Position numbers and translations under genes: made by a program
Notes under the pieces: model-generated
Told to the model about the DNA's origin: nothing
Database searches by the model: none
The model's input: the letters and a program-made list of their open reading frames with translations, nothing else
In this document: positions 1 through 10,063 of the stretch, one piece after another
Layout of the letters: each line of letters begins with the position of its first letter
Position numbering within the stretch: the stretch's first letter is position 1
Assembly: GCF_016801865.2 (NCBI RefSeq)
Contig: NC_068938.1
Location: 76,597,316-76,661,315 of the forward strand
Length of the DNA stretch: 64,000 nucleotides
DNA from: Culex pipiens pallens
Taxonomy: Eukaryota; Arthropoda; Insecta; Diptera; Culicidae
Direction of reading: 5' to 3'

Positions 1-319
1 ATGAGATGAAAATCAATGCTTTTCTAGTTAAACCAGAAAAACACAATTTTGCCAGCTTAAAACTTTAATTTCCAAAAGTTTACTAATATGTATACATTTT
101 ACAAAATCCTTACATTTATATCAATTAACTTTATAACTATGGTTAAACACAGTTGAAACTCATCAATGGGCCAACAATTAGTTTCATTTAAAGTTCCTGG
201 ATATTCCCATAGATTTCGAAGAGTTTATTGTTACCCATGGGCTGAAATTAGAGGGGAACAATGAGACTGCCCTGGGTTCTGGGTATATTAAAAAATTTGG
301 TCAAATCTAATAAAATTTT
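1..319. other. AT-rich non-coding stretch
   Basis: No open frame of note, no splice-bounded exon and no inverted repeat was seen here. It ends at the 8-bp target duplication of the first mobile element. Confidence 0.5.
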
Positions 320-327
320 ATTGTAGA

Positions 328-718
328 CAGGTTTGCCAGGTTGCCAGATAAATCTGGGAATGCCAGATTTTTCAAATGTCAGCCAGAACAAAGATTCATC
401 CTTCTCAGTGCCAGATATTGACAGATTTTGCTTGAATTTTCACGTTATGCCCATTTTGTTCAACTTTTTGAATAAAATATAAGATTTGAATTCAGAATCA
501 AAAATATTAGAAAGTGTTTTTCTCAAATAAAAAATACATTATAACTTTTATTAGGCCTTAAAAAACAGTGAAACATCTGAATTCTGCAAACTTTTAAATT
601 CATTAATATCCTCCCTTATCTTCACCATTGTGATTTGTTAGATTTTCGTCTGCCAGATTTTTCCAGATTTTTTATCGATACTTTGCCAGATTTTACAAAT
701 TTTGACCTGGTAACCCTG
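328..718. mobile_element. Non-autonomous hAT-type element, 391 bp
   Basis: The ends are inverted copies (CAGGTTTGCCAGGT on the left; CAGGGTTACCAGGT read inward from the right). They are flanked by a perfect 8-bp direct repeat ATTGTAGA at 320-327 and 719-726. An 8-bp target duplication with termini carrying A at position 2 and G at position 5 is typical of the hAT superfamily. The left end has T at position 5, so it has probably mutated. The motif TGCCAGATTT recurs inside near both ends. There is no transposase, so movement would need one supplied in trans. Confidence 0.75.
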
Positions 719-726
719 ATTGTAGA

Positions 727-1453
727 CCAACTGATACCCTATGAAACGACGATTTTTATTTGAAGAAATATTTGTTTTTGTGTTTATGCTACCCTTTGAG
801 CGAAAATGTATTTTTTCCCATTATTTACTTTTACACCCCAAAATCAAACTTTTATGGATAACTTTGCCAGGGAACGTTCATAACCAAAGCTACTCTTTCA
901 GCAGAAAGTTTTATTCTCAAATATGAGCCTGATTTAATTAAACTACGATTTGTGAGAGCCTGGGTGGCGGGAATAGTCTCAACATTTGAATGCAAAAAGT
1001 GTTTTAAAATGCATTTCACACTAGTTCAGTTGTTTTGCAATGATTAGTTTTCAAAAATTGTGAGATTCGACATAAAAAAAATTTCAAAGAAAAAAAAAAC
1101 AAAACAAAAATTTGCGATACAAAAAATCATTTATTTTCAAAAATTCAAAAGATTTTCTAATCATTCCAAACATGCTAAAACTTATTTTTAACGCAGGGGA
1201 ATGCATTTGAAATTGATTCAGCTGATTGTACTTAATTTCCATAACATTTTGAAGCTCTAAGAAAAAAAATTGTTTGCCCCCTATTCAAACTATTGTGCAA
1301 AAGATGTTAAAAAATGCTGTCTCAATTCACCCCTTGTGCCTTGATTTTCCCCAGATGTCAGAAAAATAAAATTCTTACTTCATTTAAAAACAATAATAAA
1401 TCAATATCTTGGATTTTTAGGCAATACTTTAAAAGAAATATTTAAGCAGAAGC
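727..1453. other. AT-rich non-coding stretch
   Basis: A 61-codon open frame at 741-926 has no recognisable domain and ordinary AT-rich composition; I do not regard it as a gene. Nothing else is supported. Confidence 0.5.
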
Positions 1454-2382
1454 ACCGTAAAACGGGGTGATTTTGATAGCCGGGGTGACTTTGATAGGTT
1501 TGCGATTTTTCCGCAAAATGAAGAGTATGTACAATTAAAATACGTGCGTAATTGTTTAAAATCATACTGACCGTGGTAGAGAAGTGTTCAAAGTACCTTA
1601 AAAGAACTTTTCATAAAATTTTGAAAAGTTTAAAAAGTTAGTTATTTGGGAAAATGTTGATGAAAGTCACTATTTTAAACTTCTCAAAGTGTCATGATTT
1701 TTTCAATGACAATGATTTTGAATTGGAAAACGGAACTCATTTTCGGATTCTTTGGACAATTTTCCACTCGAAGAAGGGTGAATAAGTTTTTAAATAATAA
1801 ATAATATGTGTTTGTCAAACACTATTGAAAAAATCTCCAAATTTTTAGGCAATTTCAGTTGAACAAATTTCATGAAAAATGTAAAAACTTTTGATTTGTG
1901 CTTCGAATTCAGTATAAAATACAATATAAATCAGTAATTTTTTAAACAAAACCAGCTTTTACAAATTTCACGCCAAATCCCGTCTTTTTAACAATTTTAC
2001 CTGAAATTTATATGTATTTTGTTAAAAAGCTTATAAACTTAGTTAACTAAATATAATCATTGATTTTTTTCTTAAAAACTTTATCAGCTACTTTAGTGAT
2101 GGTACATTTAACGTACAAATAAAGTTTGAACTTATTAAATATGATTTTAGCAAGAAAAATTATGACTATCAAAGTCTCCCCGGAATTTAAACTAAGAATT
2201 TTGAACGTAACTATTTTTCTAAACACTCTTGAAAAACCTTTTTTTTCCAAAAAAGTGCATGGACTTTGTGTGGCCTACTCCAGTACATGTTTTAAAAATA
2301 AAAATCTTGAGAAAACACTAACCTGTTGGAAAATATTCTAAAAACAAATTGAAATCCTCTCAAAGTCACCCCGGTTTACGGT
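1454..2382. mobile_element. TIR element with CCGTAAAMCGGGGTGA ends
   Basis: The left end reads ACCGTAAAACGGGGTGATTT and the right end read inward is ACCGTAAACCGGGGTGACTT, giving a TIR of about 20 bp with one or two mismatches. A second internal copy of CCGGGGTGACTTTGATAG lies just inside the left end. The interior is AT-rich and has no transposase frame. No clean target duplication is visible (CA on the left, AT on the right), so the superfamily is left open. Confidence 0.65.
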
Positions 2383-2829
2383 ATTTATAAAACCATTCAG
2401 AAGGATGGAGGATTTTATCCTTTCAAGATATCATCGGCTGATAATTGATTTTTTTTTTTAGTAATTTTTATTCTCAGGTAATATCTCTGCAACCAAAGGT
2501 TCGAAACAGAAAAAAATATTTTTTTACAATAATTTTCAGAACAAAATATTTCTTTCTATTTTTTATTTTTTGTCCTCTCTTGTATATTTCTGAAATTTAT
2601 TACATCGACTAACAAAATTTCAACAATCGGCCCAGTTCAATATTTAAAAAAAATAAAATCAAAGTGCACGTGTTTCTGGTGACCCAAAACTTTCTGCTTC
2701 CCCTTAAGTTGAACATGTACACATTATTTTACATAATAATTTTATAAATAATAGTTATAATCTTTAAGGACAAATCATGCTGTTTTATTCCAAATAAATT
2801 CAATTCATTTTCTTTCACCCCCAATTCAG
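2383..2829 (+). other. AT-rich stretch, probable intron end
   Basis: Very AT-rich DNA with no coding potential. Its last ~20 bases form a pyrimidine-rich tract ending in CAG at 2827-2829, which fits a splice acceptor for the exon that follows. Confidence 0.5.
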
Positions 2830-2910
2830 GCCTTCCTGGAGTTCACGCTCAACCGCATCGTCGCGAGCTGCATCCCGCCAAAGCACACCAATTGTGCACT
2901 TTGCACCAAG
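2830..2910 (+). CDS. Candidate internal coding exon, 27 codons, unidentified protein
   Basis: An 81-base block is bounded by a good acceptor (pyrimidine tract then CAATTCAG) and a good donor (ACCAAG followed by GTAAGC). It is open in all three + frames. The frame starting at the first base has G or C at about 22 of 27 third positions, the usual signature of real coding sequence in mosquito genes. In that frame the peptide begins AFLEFTLNRIV and ends HTNCALCTK, with three cysteines in the second half. Both splice junctions then fall between codons (phase 0). I do not recognise the protein and no partner exon is identifiable in this window, so the rest of the gene may lie outside it or across long introns. 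The opposite-strand 109-codon frame here (3144-2815) is best explained as a shadow of this GC-rich exon. Confidence 0.6.
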
Positions 2911-4432
2911 GTAAGCATTCCCTTGAGACACTCTCGCGTCGGTTAATGATCGCGGGTGCGGGTCATTTGCATTGTGCAGATCATTCCAGACAAAATAAAA
3001 CACAGTTCTCAGACGACGACGGCAGGTCTGGCTGTCTGGGCTGCACTTGATCAAATCTTCGAATCGCCCACTAGTTTTGAACTTCGGAAGCTCAACAGAG
3101 GCAGACGATTTATCGGCGATTACACACCGACTTGAGGACGACATTCTGCTGAGAGGGGTTTTATTGTTTTCAGCGCGGTGATCATCGATCGTGCACTTCC
3201 TTATTTGCCATATTAAGCCCCCTGCCTCGATGACTTGATGAATGCATTAATTTTATTGTGGTGGAAAGTCGTTCGTCTTTGGTGACATTGAGCTATCGAG
3301 CAAATCTTGCGTTAAGTTAAGTTTCTATAGAATTGTTGGAACTACAACAATTAACAGTCACTAAAGATTTACTGGAATCTTGGAAAACCAGATAAATTTA
3401 ATCATATTCAACTTCATTCTACATTAAAACAAACAGTCCAATCACGTTCACATAGCGTTGCTTCCTTTGAGAAATGGCCTCCAAGCTAGTTCGAGGCAAT
3501 AAATGATTAACTTTGAGACAAAGTTAACCCCATAAAATCCAAACACTACCGAGAACCTACGACGCTGGGCAACTTTGTCATCCGGTGAACTTTGACTTTT
3601 TGATGGCCGCCACCATACTGTACCATACAAAATATATACGGAGAGGAAAACTTTGCAAACAACTGCAATAATTCTTTTTATACTTGTTTCGATGGCGGTT
3701 TTTTGCTTTGTTTTGTCGACGGAAAGGGTTGAACCATTACGGGATGAACGTAACTAATTTGTTTACAGTTGTATCGATTTTTGTCCTGGCTAAACACTGT
3801 TCACCCATTAAAGAAACGACGTTTTATTTTTCTGTGATATTACGCTGCCAAAAATAAAACCTAACCATCACAAGTGTAACACCAAAGTAATTGTGTCGAT
3901 TAAAACGATTAATAATTCATCACCTGTTGCATTATTTTGGCGATGACGCCGATTGAGGTAACACCTGTTCGTGTAACAGGTCAATTTAAAAAAAGTGCGA
4001 TTTTCTTTTTCACCCGCAAAACCACAATCAAAATCCAAACAAACGGGGTACTGATTAAAGCATCACCACCACACACTCTTTCACTTTAATTAATTACCGG
4101 CGATCAAATCTCGGCCAAACTTGAGCTCCTCGTGTTCATGACAAAGAGCCATGTAATCTCCTCACTGTCACTGACGATGTAATACGTGCCATCAAACTTA
4201 AAAGCAGTTATGTCTGTGGACACTGTCGTAGAATTAGTCGGAGGGGAAGCCATGCGAAGAGGAGCGTTTAGCGATTTTGAAAGTTAAATTTGGAAAGCAG
4301 TTATGAAAATAACTGTGAAACAAATGTTATTAAAATATAATTCTAGATACTTGAAAACAAAATTCATGTTTTTCAAACATGTTGTTCAAAAAATGTTGTA
4401 AATTTCTTTGTGTACTACTCTTTTATTACAGT
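2911..4432. other. Unique non-coding DNA, possible intron
   Basis: It follows a splice donor and is less AT-rich than the repeats around it. No inverted repeat, SINE or long frame is seen. The 60-codon minus-strand frame at 3448-3630 has no family resemblance. If the 2830-2910 exon is real this is probably intron, and its more mixed composition near 2911-3250 and 4080-4260 would fit conserved non-coding DNA. Confidence 0.4.
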
Positions 4433-4505
4433 TTAGCAATTCTCTCAGATTTCGGTCATTAGATTTTTGTTGTATTTTTTAATCAGGCTGAAACTTTGTC
4501 ACCAG
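4433..4505 (+). repeat. End fragment of the GAGCAATTCTCT foldback family
   Basis: The stretch AGCAATTCTCTCAGATTTCG, followed by a T-rich run and a CAGGCTGAAAC-like segment, matches the terminal ~70 bp of the large palindrome at 42197-44120. Only the tip of an arm is present. Confidence 0.6.
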
Positions 4506-5170
4506 CTAACCAATATGAAGCATGAATACTGTACAACAAAAGAATTACCAACTCACCAGAATTGCGCTGCTCCTTATCCACAGCCCCGAGTTGGAGAGGT
4601 TCGCGTTCGCTGGTTGAAGATCCTTCGAAATTCACCCCTTGTCATCGCCCAAAACCGAAAAAATTAGAAAATACAAATCACAATTACTGTTAGAACTCAT
4701 CACGCCGCCTTGCGGCAATTTTATTTAAGAAATAGGAAAAATTCAGCGCTTTTGTAATCAAATATATTCAACTTTTTGGATGATCATCGTGAAAATGGGG
4801 CAATATGCCAAAAACCGGCCAAAAAAAGAAGGCGAATGCGCCGGCCAAAACTAAATCTAAGGATTAATGGTTAAATCTAAGGTGTGTGAGTGTCAGAGTA
4901 GTGTGAAAGTGTATCCCACGAAGGTGTGCGCCGCCTTTGTGCCACTTCCGGCACCCATGGCAACCCAGCTTCAACGGCAGCCTGGCAACCGCGTCAGCCC
5001 GGCCTTCGATCGGCCTCGAGGGCGCTCGCGTGCCAACCGGCGTCTCCAGTTCGGCGGACATCCGTTCCGGCGACGTCCATCAGAAGTTTGTTTGTGCAGG
5101 TCCATTGTATGGTGGGAATAATACAAGAAGAAAGAAGAAGGGCCTGCGCCAGGTCCAAGAAAAACACCCT
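4506..5170. other. GC-rich island, no recognised gene
   Basis: From about 4806 to 5170 the composition shifts to GC-rich and several overlapping + frames stay open, the longest 84-89 codons (4867-5121 and 4926-5195). A short frame starting at 4806 reads MPKTGQKKKANAPAKTKSKD then stops. None shows a domain I recognise and no splice-bounded exon is evident. It could be the decayed 5' part of a retroelement, a first exon, or a CpG-like regulatory island; I cannot decide between these. Confidence 0.3.
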
Positions 5171-5881
5171 TAGTATCACACAATGCACACTTTGACCCTC
5201 AAATCCACCATTTTGCTCGACTCTTACCGATCTCTTTACCCGATCAGGGTTTACAGCATCCTCACACGCGGCCCAGCCATTTTGTAGACGTAGACGGGCT
5301 GTGCGGTGTACGGCTCCGGCCGCAGCCTAGCCTCACTTGACCTCGCTCTAAACGCACGGAATAAGAACCATTTTAGTCATTTGCACTAAGCTTTTATTGC
5401 TCTATCAGACCTGCTCGCAACTGCGCTTCTTGGGTTAACGCGTCACTAGATCCCAGAAATCAGCCTTTGTGCTGTGTCCTGGAGAAATATTCTTGTTAGA
5501 ACAAACCACTAGTACAGCGGGATCACCAGCTTACGTTGGTCAGGCGCAATTAATGATGAAATTTCACAAAATTACTTCTGTAGCACTTTGGTGTTGAACA
5601 CTTTTGTTTTTACGCTCGTACGGTATCGCCTGCTTGATAATTAACCAACCACTGATAGTGGTCGCAGATTGGGTCAAGAGTTTTATCAGGTCTGACGGTC
5701 AAGTCTTGGTGACCCTTCGTGCTGATCGTTTTGAGAGCGTGAGCGGAATTCGGTGCCATAAAGAGAAATGGTAGATCGGCCACAGGGTTCCTCCTCGCGG
5801 TCAGTTGTAAGTGGTGATATTTGGTACAAATTGATATGGTCAAGATTATGTGCAGTTCTCCTTGGTTGGTCAGGGAAGAGA
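5171..5881. other. Unique non-coding DNA
   Basis: Mixed-composition DNA without repeats or convincing frames. It ends at the TA target of the next element. Confidence 0.4.
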
Positions 5882-5883
5882 TA

Positions 5884-6045
5884 CAGTGGACTCTCTGGCT
5901 GTCGATCTTCTCGATATCAATATTGCTCCTGCTGTCAATAAAATTTTCAGTCCCTTCAAGAAGATTGCTTTGATTTTTCGTTCTATAATTTGATAACTCC
6001 CTCTCTCGACGGTCCCTTCAATATCGATAACGAGAGAGTCCACTG
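5884..6045. mobile_element. TA-flanked MITE, CAGTGGACTCTCT family, 162 bp
   Basis: The termini are inverted copies of CAGTGGACTCTCT (13 bp), flanked on both sides by TA (5882-5883 and 6046-6047). TA duplication with CAGT-type ends is what Tc1/mariner-like MITEs show. A related copy lies at 47587-47690. It is non-coding. Confidence 0.8.
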
Positions 6046-6047
6046 TA

Positions 6048-6329
6048 ATAAAATTATCTCACGCGTGGTGTTGCAAGTCACGGGTGTAGTGGTAATCTTC
6101 AGGTTAAGAAGATCGATCGCGCGTTTGGCCAGCGCGAACGATCTGATCTGGAACTGTTTTGTATTGTTGTGCTGTTGTTTGAGAGTACTGAATACAATAG
6201 CCTACGGCGTGTATTTGTTAATCCGCTCGATTAGGGGAAGATGAGGTAGCGACCGACGATTGTCAAACCTGAACAAGACAAGGATGAGGTCAGGTCACAA
6301 CTTTTTTGGTGATGTATGAAACTTCAAAA
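6048..6329. other. Unique non-coding DNA
   Basis: Mixed-composition sequence lying between a MITE and a foldback-family fragment. An open frame spans 5990-6244 but overlaps the MITE end and has no domain, so it is not called. Confidence 0.4.
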
Positions 6330-6842
6330 ATCTGTATCTTTTGAAGGAATTTTTTGATCGATTTGGTGTATTCGGCAAAGTTGTAGGTATGAATAAGGAC
6401 TACACTGAAAAAAATTATATACGGTAAAATAAATTTTGGTGATTTTTAATTTAACTTTTTGTCACTTAAACTTGATTTGCTTAAAAACACTGTTTCTTTT
6501 TTTTTTCTTAACAAGCTTAACCCGCCAAACTTCGCTCTGCTTTTTCTTTCGATTGTTGACGTTTTAGCTTTTTTGTTAATTCAGCCTCCTGTGATCAAAA
6601 TTTGATTTTAGGTAACTTTTTGCATACAATCTGCAGATTTTCCGGAATCGGTTCCAGAGTGGCCAAAGATGTCACTTTTTGGTGTGCAATTAGTGCACAT
6701 ATTTGGCCACCTTTGAATTTTTTTTTTGAAAAGATTAGAAAATTCTCTATATTTTGTTCTTTGAACTTTGTTGTTACGACCTTTAGTTGCTGAGATATTG
6801 CCATGCAAAGGTTCAAAAACAGGAAAATTGATTTTTTTATTA
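6330..6842 (+). repeat. Foldback-family left-arm fragment (proximal part)
   Basis: The sequence TCTGTATCTTTTGAAGGAAT, then an ATCGATTTGGTGT segment, TTGCTGAGATATTG and GGAAAATTGAT occur in the same order as in the left arm of the 42197-44120 palindrome. The copy is interrupted at 6843 by a long insert and appears to resume at 9073. Open frames inside it are repeat-derived. Confidence 0.65.
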
Positions 6843-7007
6843 TAGACATTTTACCACTTTTATGGGAGATCGAAGTAGCCGTGCGTGAGATCGGATGTGA
6901 AAATTTTACGGTGCTAAAAATTGGGACAGCTCTTGCGTTTCCCGATTAATTCCCTTAAAACGATTTACTTCCTTTCGTGTTAAACTACGAAGATTCGGTC
7001 CACATTT

Positions 7008-7220
7008 TTGGTGATGGCAAGTACCAGTGATTGCCAAATATGCTCGACCAAGTTAAAAGGAAAGAACGGCAGGATCACCAGTCCATCAGTTGGTTGTAAT
7101 CATGAAGATGCCATCATTCCTGTCCCAGATGCTCTTCCAGCAGCTAGAATTTACCGTCCGTCATTAGCTGATCAAGTCCAGAAGTCTCTAAAGTATTGCG
7201 AATCAAGTGGCATTTTTTGA
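7008..7220 (+). CDS. Short open frame in the retroposon-like insert, unidentified
   Basis: A 70-codon frame beginning MVMASTSDCQICSTKLKGKNG. The early C-X2-C pair followed by a Cys-His pair (GCNH) is reminiscent of the zinc-finger start of some non-LTR ORF1 proteins, but the remaining metal ligands are not visible. Codon use is not strongly GC-biased at third positions, unlike the exon at 2830-2910. It lies near the 5' side of the insert on the strand expected from the simple tail, which would fit a truncated ORF1. It could equally be a chance frame. I assign no function. Confidence 0.25.
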   Translation: MVMASTSDCQICSTKLKGKNGRITSPSVGCNHEDAIIPVPDALPAARIYRPSLADQVQKSLKYCESSGIF

Positions 7221-7609
7221 TAGCTTGAGCTGAAGAATCCTAATTTGGTGAGATCATTCCTTTTCATTAATCATTATTTAACAGATGATTTTTCCCTTAT
7301 AAATACGATATTAAATTCTATTAATTAAATGATATATCCCTATAACCCTTCCCTTTCTCCAAACCCAATTTTCTCCCCCCGCCCTCTCGCCCTCACTCCA
7401 TACAAATATTATTATTTGCCAAAATTACACTAACACACCCAACCACAACTGATCCGGAGCGTTTGGTACGGTATGTCCACGCATCCTTCCTCCCCTGTTG
7501 ATTTTGTGAAATTTGCTCCGTTCACAGAATCTGTCTCTGCGGTTAATGCAACGCAGTAGGCCTGGCCGCTTTAATTTTTGCAATACGCAATACTCAAGTG
7601 TACTGCAAT

Positions 7610-8935
7610 TAGAGCGTCCAATTTCCCGGGGTTACAAAATTCCCGGGAAACGGGAAATTTTCAACAAATTTCCCGGGAATTCCCGGGAAATTCTAAATTA
7701 ATCGAAAATTGTTCTGATCCTGGTTTTGGTCAATATTTTGCAACAAAATAGTATTAAATAGCAATTCTAATGGTCAGAGTATGTGTAAGGTTCACTTAAT
7801 GCCTTGGCTGCTTGTAAAAAAAATACAACTTCAGGAAAATATATAAATTTTCTAAATTCGTTCGCTCAAAATATAATGATTAGTATTTTGTATTGATAAG
7901 AAATAGCCAGGTATATGTTTTTCATGGCAAATATTTTATTCAGAACAAATCTTACTGGATTAATCTCATGAATAAATATATAAGCATTGAATTTACCTTA
8001 AAAATCTGCTATTCACTCGAAATACCATTTTTATGTAATTACAACTTCCAGTTTTCAAATGTTTGGAGCGAGTATTTGAAATATGTTTACATTTTTTGAA
8101 GTAGTTTTTTAATGATATTTTTAATGATTCGGCCTAATAAAAGACTTCGGTAAAAAGAATTTTCATAGAAAAAAAAAGTTGTTTAGTAGTTTCAGATTTA
8201 AACTTTACGCCCTTGGTACGCTAAAAAAATGAGTTCGCGTAAACGTGAACAGAGCTCATGCCAACGGGAACCAGGAAGAAAACTATTCAACTTTTATAGT
8301 GCATTGCACCATGAAAGTGAACAGTTTTCTTCCTGGTTCCCGTTGGCATGAGCTCTGTTCACGTTTACGCGAACTCATTTTTTTGAGTGTAGCTCAAGTG
8401 CTCTATAAATTTTTAACTTTTGACTGTAATTTCTCGAATACTTTTGAACAAATTAACCTAATAATTTGGTAATGGGAAACAAAACAAAAAAAATCAATTT
8501 TGATCTTGGCGGGAAGAGTTACCTTATTTTCAAATGATATAACAAGAATTTTTGCTTAAAAAGCTTACCAAAATTTTAATAGTTTATTTTTAATATCGTA
8601 AGTTTATTCATAATAACATACAAGATCTATACCTAGTTGTGAATGCTACAGAAATTATTATCATCTGAAATAAATCTTGACATAAAATTTTTAGACGAAC
8701 TGATAAGTTCAATAAGAACAGTAAATTGAATTTATTAAAATAAGTTTTTTTATTTAGATTTTTTTTGAAAGTTTAAAAAATGTACCAGAAAGTTGAGAAA
8801 ATGTATACTTCCGCTTGAATTTCGGGAATTCCCGGGAAATTTACAAATTTCCCGGGAAACGGGAAATATTTTTTTTCGGGAAATCCCGGGAATTCCCGGG
8901 AATTTTTTTCCCGGGACGGGAAATTGGACGCTCTA
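7610..8935. mobile_element. Non-autonomous hAT-type element, 1326 bp, CCCGGGAATT-rich ends
   Basis: The termini TAGAGCGTCCAATTTCCC are inverted perfectly, with A at position 2 and G at position 5. They are flanked by a perfect 8-bp duplication ACTGCAAT (7602-7609 and 8936-8943). Both features are hAT hallmarks. Next to each end are clustered copies of CCCGGGAATTCCCGGGA, probably subterminal transposase-binding repeats. The AT-rich interior has no transposase and contains a separate hairpin MITE at 8219-8389. A relative with the same subterminal motif lies at 47986-49311. Confidence 0.85.
8219..8389. mobile_element. Hairpin MITE, 171 bp, ~69-bp arms
   Basis: Two nearly perfect inverted arms (containing GAGTTCGCGTAAACGTGAAC and CATGCCAACGGGAACCAGGA) surround a loop of about 30 bp. 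The edges are flanked by TA (8217-8218 and 8390-8391). The 75-codon frame across it is a by-product of the palindrome. It sits wholly within the hAT-type element and so inserted later, or was carried with it. Confidence 0.8.
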
Positions 8936-9072
8936 ACTGCAATAATTAATATTGACAAGAAAGAACTTGGAGCGTAATCTAACCACAAGTTCTTCCAGGA
9001 TGCTTTCTTTGGACTGGCTGCGCTTGTGTTCGATTAGATTAGATTTGATTAGACATTTTACCACTTTTATGG

Positions 9073-9148
9073 CATTCATGTCTTGAGGAAAATTGATGTT
9101 TTATAAGTCTCACCCAAAAAACCCACCATTTTCTACTTTCGATATGGG
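9073..9148 (+). repeat. Foldback-family fragment (distal part)
   Basis: GGAAAATTGATG followed by AAGTCTCACCCAAA and a CCCACCATTTTCTA segment continues the arm seen at 6330-6842. The two halves are separated by the 23-bp-TSD insert. It stops where a TAATTCTC-ended repeat begins. Confidence 0.6.
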
Positions 9149-10063
9149 TAATTCTCAGCCTGAAACGGTGATGAGATAGAAATTTGGTGTCAAAGGGACT
9201 TTTATGTAAAATTACGGCATATACAAAATCTGATACAAAACTATACTTTCCCATAATATCGCTACCGGTTAGCGGGTATTGGATTGGACCACACACACAC
9301 ACACACACACACACAAAGGGACTTTTATGTAAAATTAGACGCCCAATTTAATGGCATACTCAGAATTCCTAAAAAACGTATTTTTCATCGAAAAAAAAAA
9401 TCACTAAAAAAGTTCTAAAAATTCTCCCTTTTTACGTTACTCGACTGTAAAAATTTTTGGAACATGTCATTTATGGGATTTTTTTTGTAAATTCGCCATA
9501 ACTCGTGATGTTTATGATTGTATATCAAAATTTTTGTAATTGTCTGCTCTACATTTTTGTAGAACACTGTTACACTCTAAAAAATAACTCGTCAAAGTTA
9601 GAAAAAAACACGAAAAAAATGAAATAAAATGTTCTAAATGAAAAAATGAACCCGTAGATTCAAAAAGTACATTAAATTTCCCATAAAATGGCATGTTCCA
9701 AAAAAAATTTACAGTCGAGTAACGGAAAATGGCAGAGTTTTTCAACTTTTTTAGTGTTTTTTCGATGGAAATTACGTTTTTCGGAATTCTGAGTACGCCA
9801 TCAAATCGGGCGTCTAATTTTACATAAAAATCCCTTTGACACCAAATTTCGATCTCATCACCGTTTCAGGCTGCAAATTAGTGAAAAACATCTCTTTTTT
9901 CGCATGTTCAAAAATGGAAGGGGTCGTACCACCCCTCCGTCACGAGATATCAAAAAACGGACCTCGGATTCGTGATCAGGGACAAAAGTTACTCATTGGG
10001 ACAATGTTTCACGCAAATCGAAGAGGGGTCGGGGCAACTGCTGTGTGAGTTGGCGGAGAATTA
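9149..10063. mobile_element. TAATTCTC-ended repeat, copy 1
   Basis: The block begins GGGTAATTCTC and ends GAGAATTACCC, and it shares its interior with copies at 24258-24830 and 27049-27520 (for example the CGGACCTCGGATTC and ACAGTCGAGTAACGG segments). This copy lacks the CCAACTCACAC part of the left terminus that the others keep, so the left end has a deletion. A 98-bp insert lies at 9216-9313. No transposase is encoded; the frame at 9836-10048 is an inverted-repeat by-product. Confidence 0.65.
9216..9313 (+). mobile_element. Short retroposed insert with (AC)n tail and 24-bp target duplication
   Basis: A perfect 24-bp direct repeat (beginning CAAAGGGACTTTTATG) flanks this 98-bp block at 9192-9215 and 9314-9337. 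The block ends in about 12 AC units starting at 9291. A long target duplication plus a simple-sequence tail points to LINE-type retroposition of a very truncated copy. The source is unknown. Confidence 0.6.

Larger units (their letters stand above)
6866..9049 (+). mobile_element. Retroposon-like insert with 23-bp target duplication
   Basis: A perfect 23-bp direct repeat (beginning TAGACATTTTACC) flanks this block at 6843-6865 and 9050-9072. The insert ends in the simple tail GATTAGATTAGATTTGAT, as LINE-mobilised sequences often do, so I read it as a + strand retroposed copy. It is interrupted by a hAT-type element at 7610-8935. Without that element and one TSD copy it would be about 850 bp. 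It carries one short frame (7008-7220). I cannot name the source element. Confidence 0.6.
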
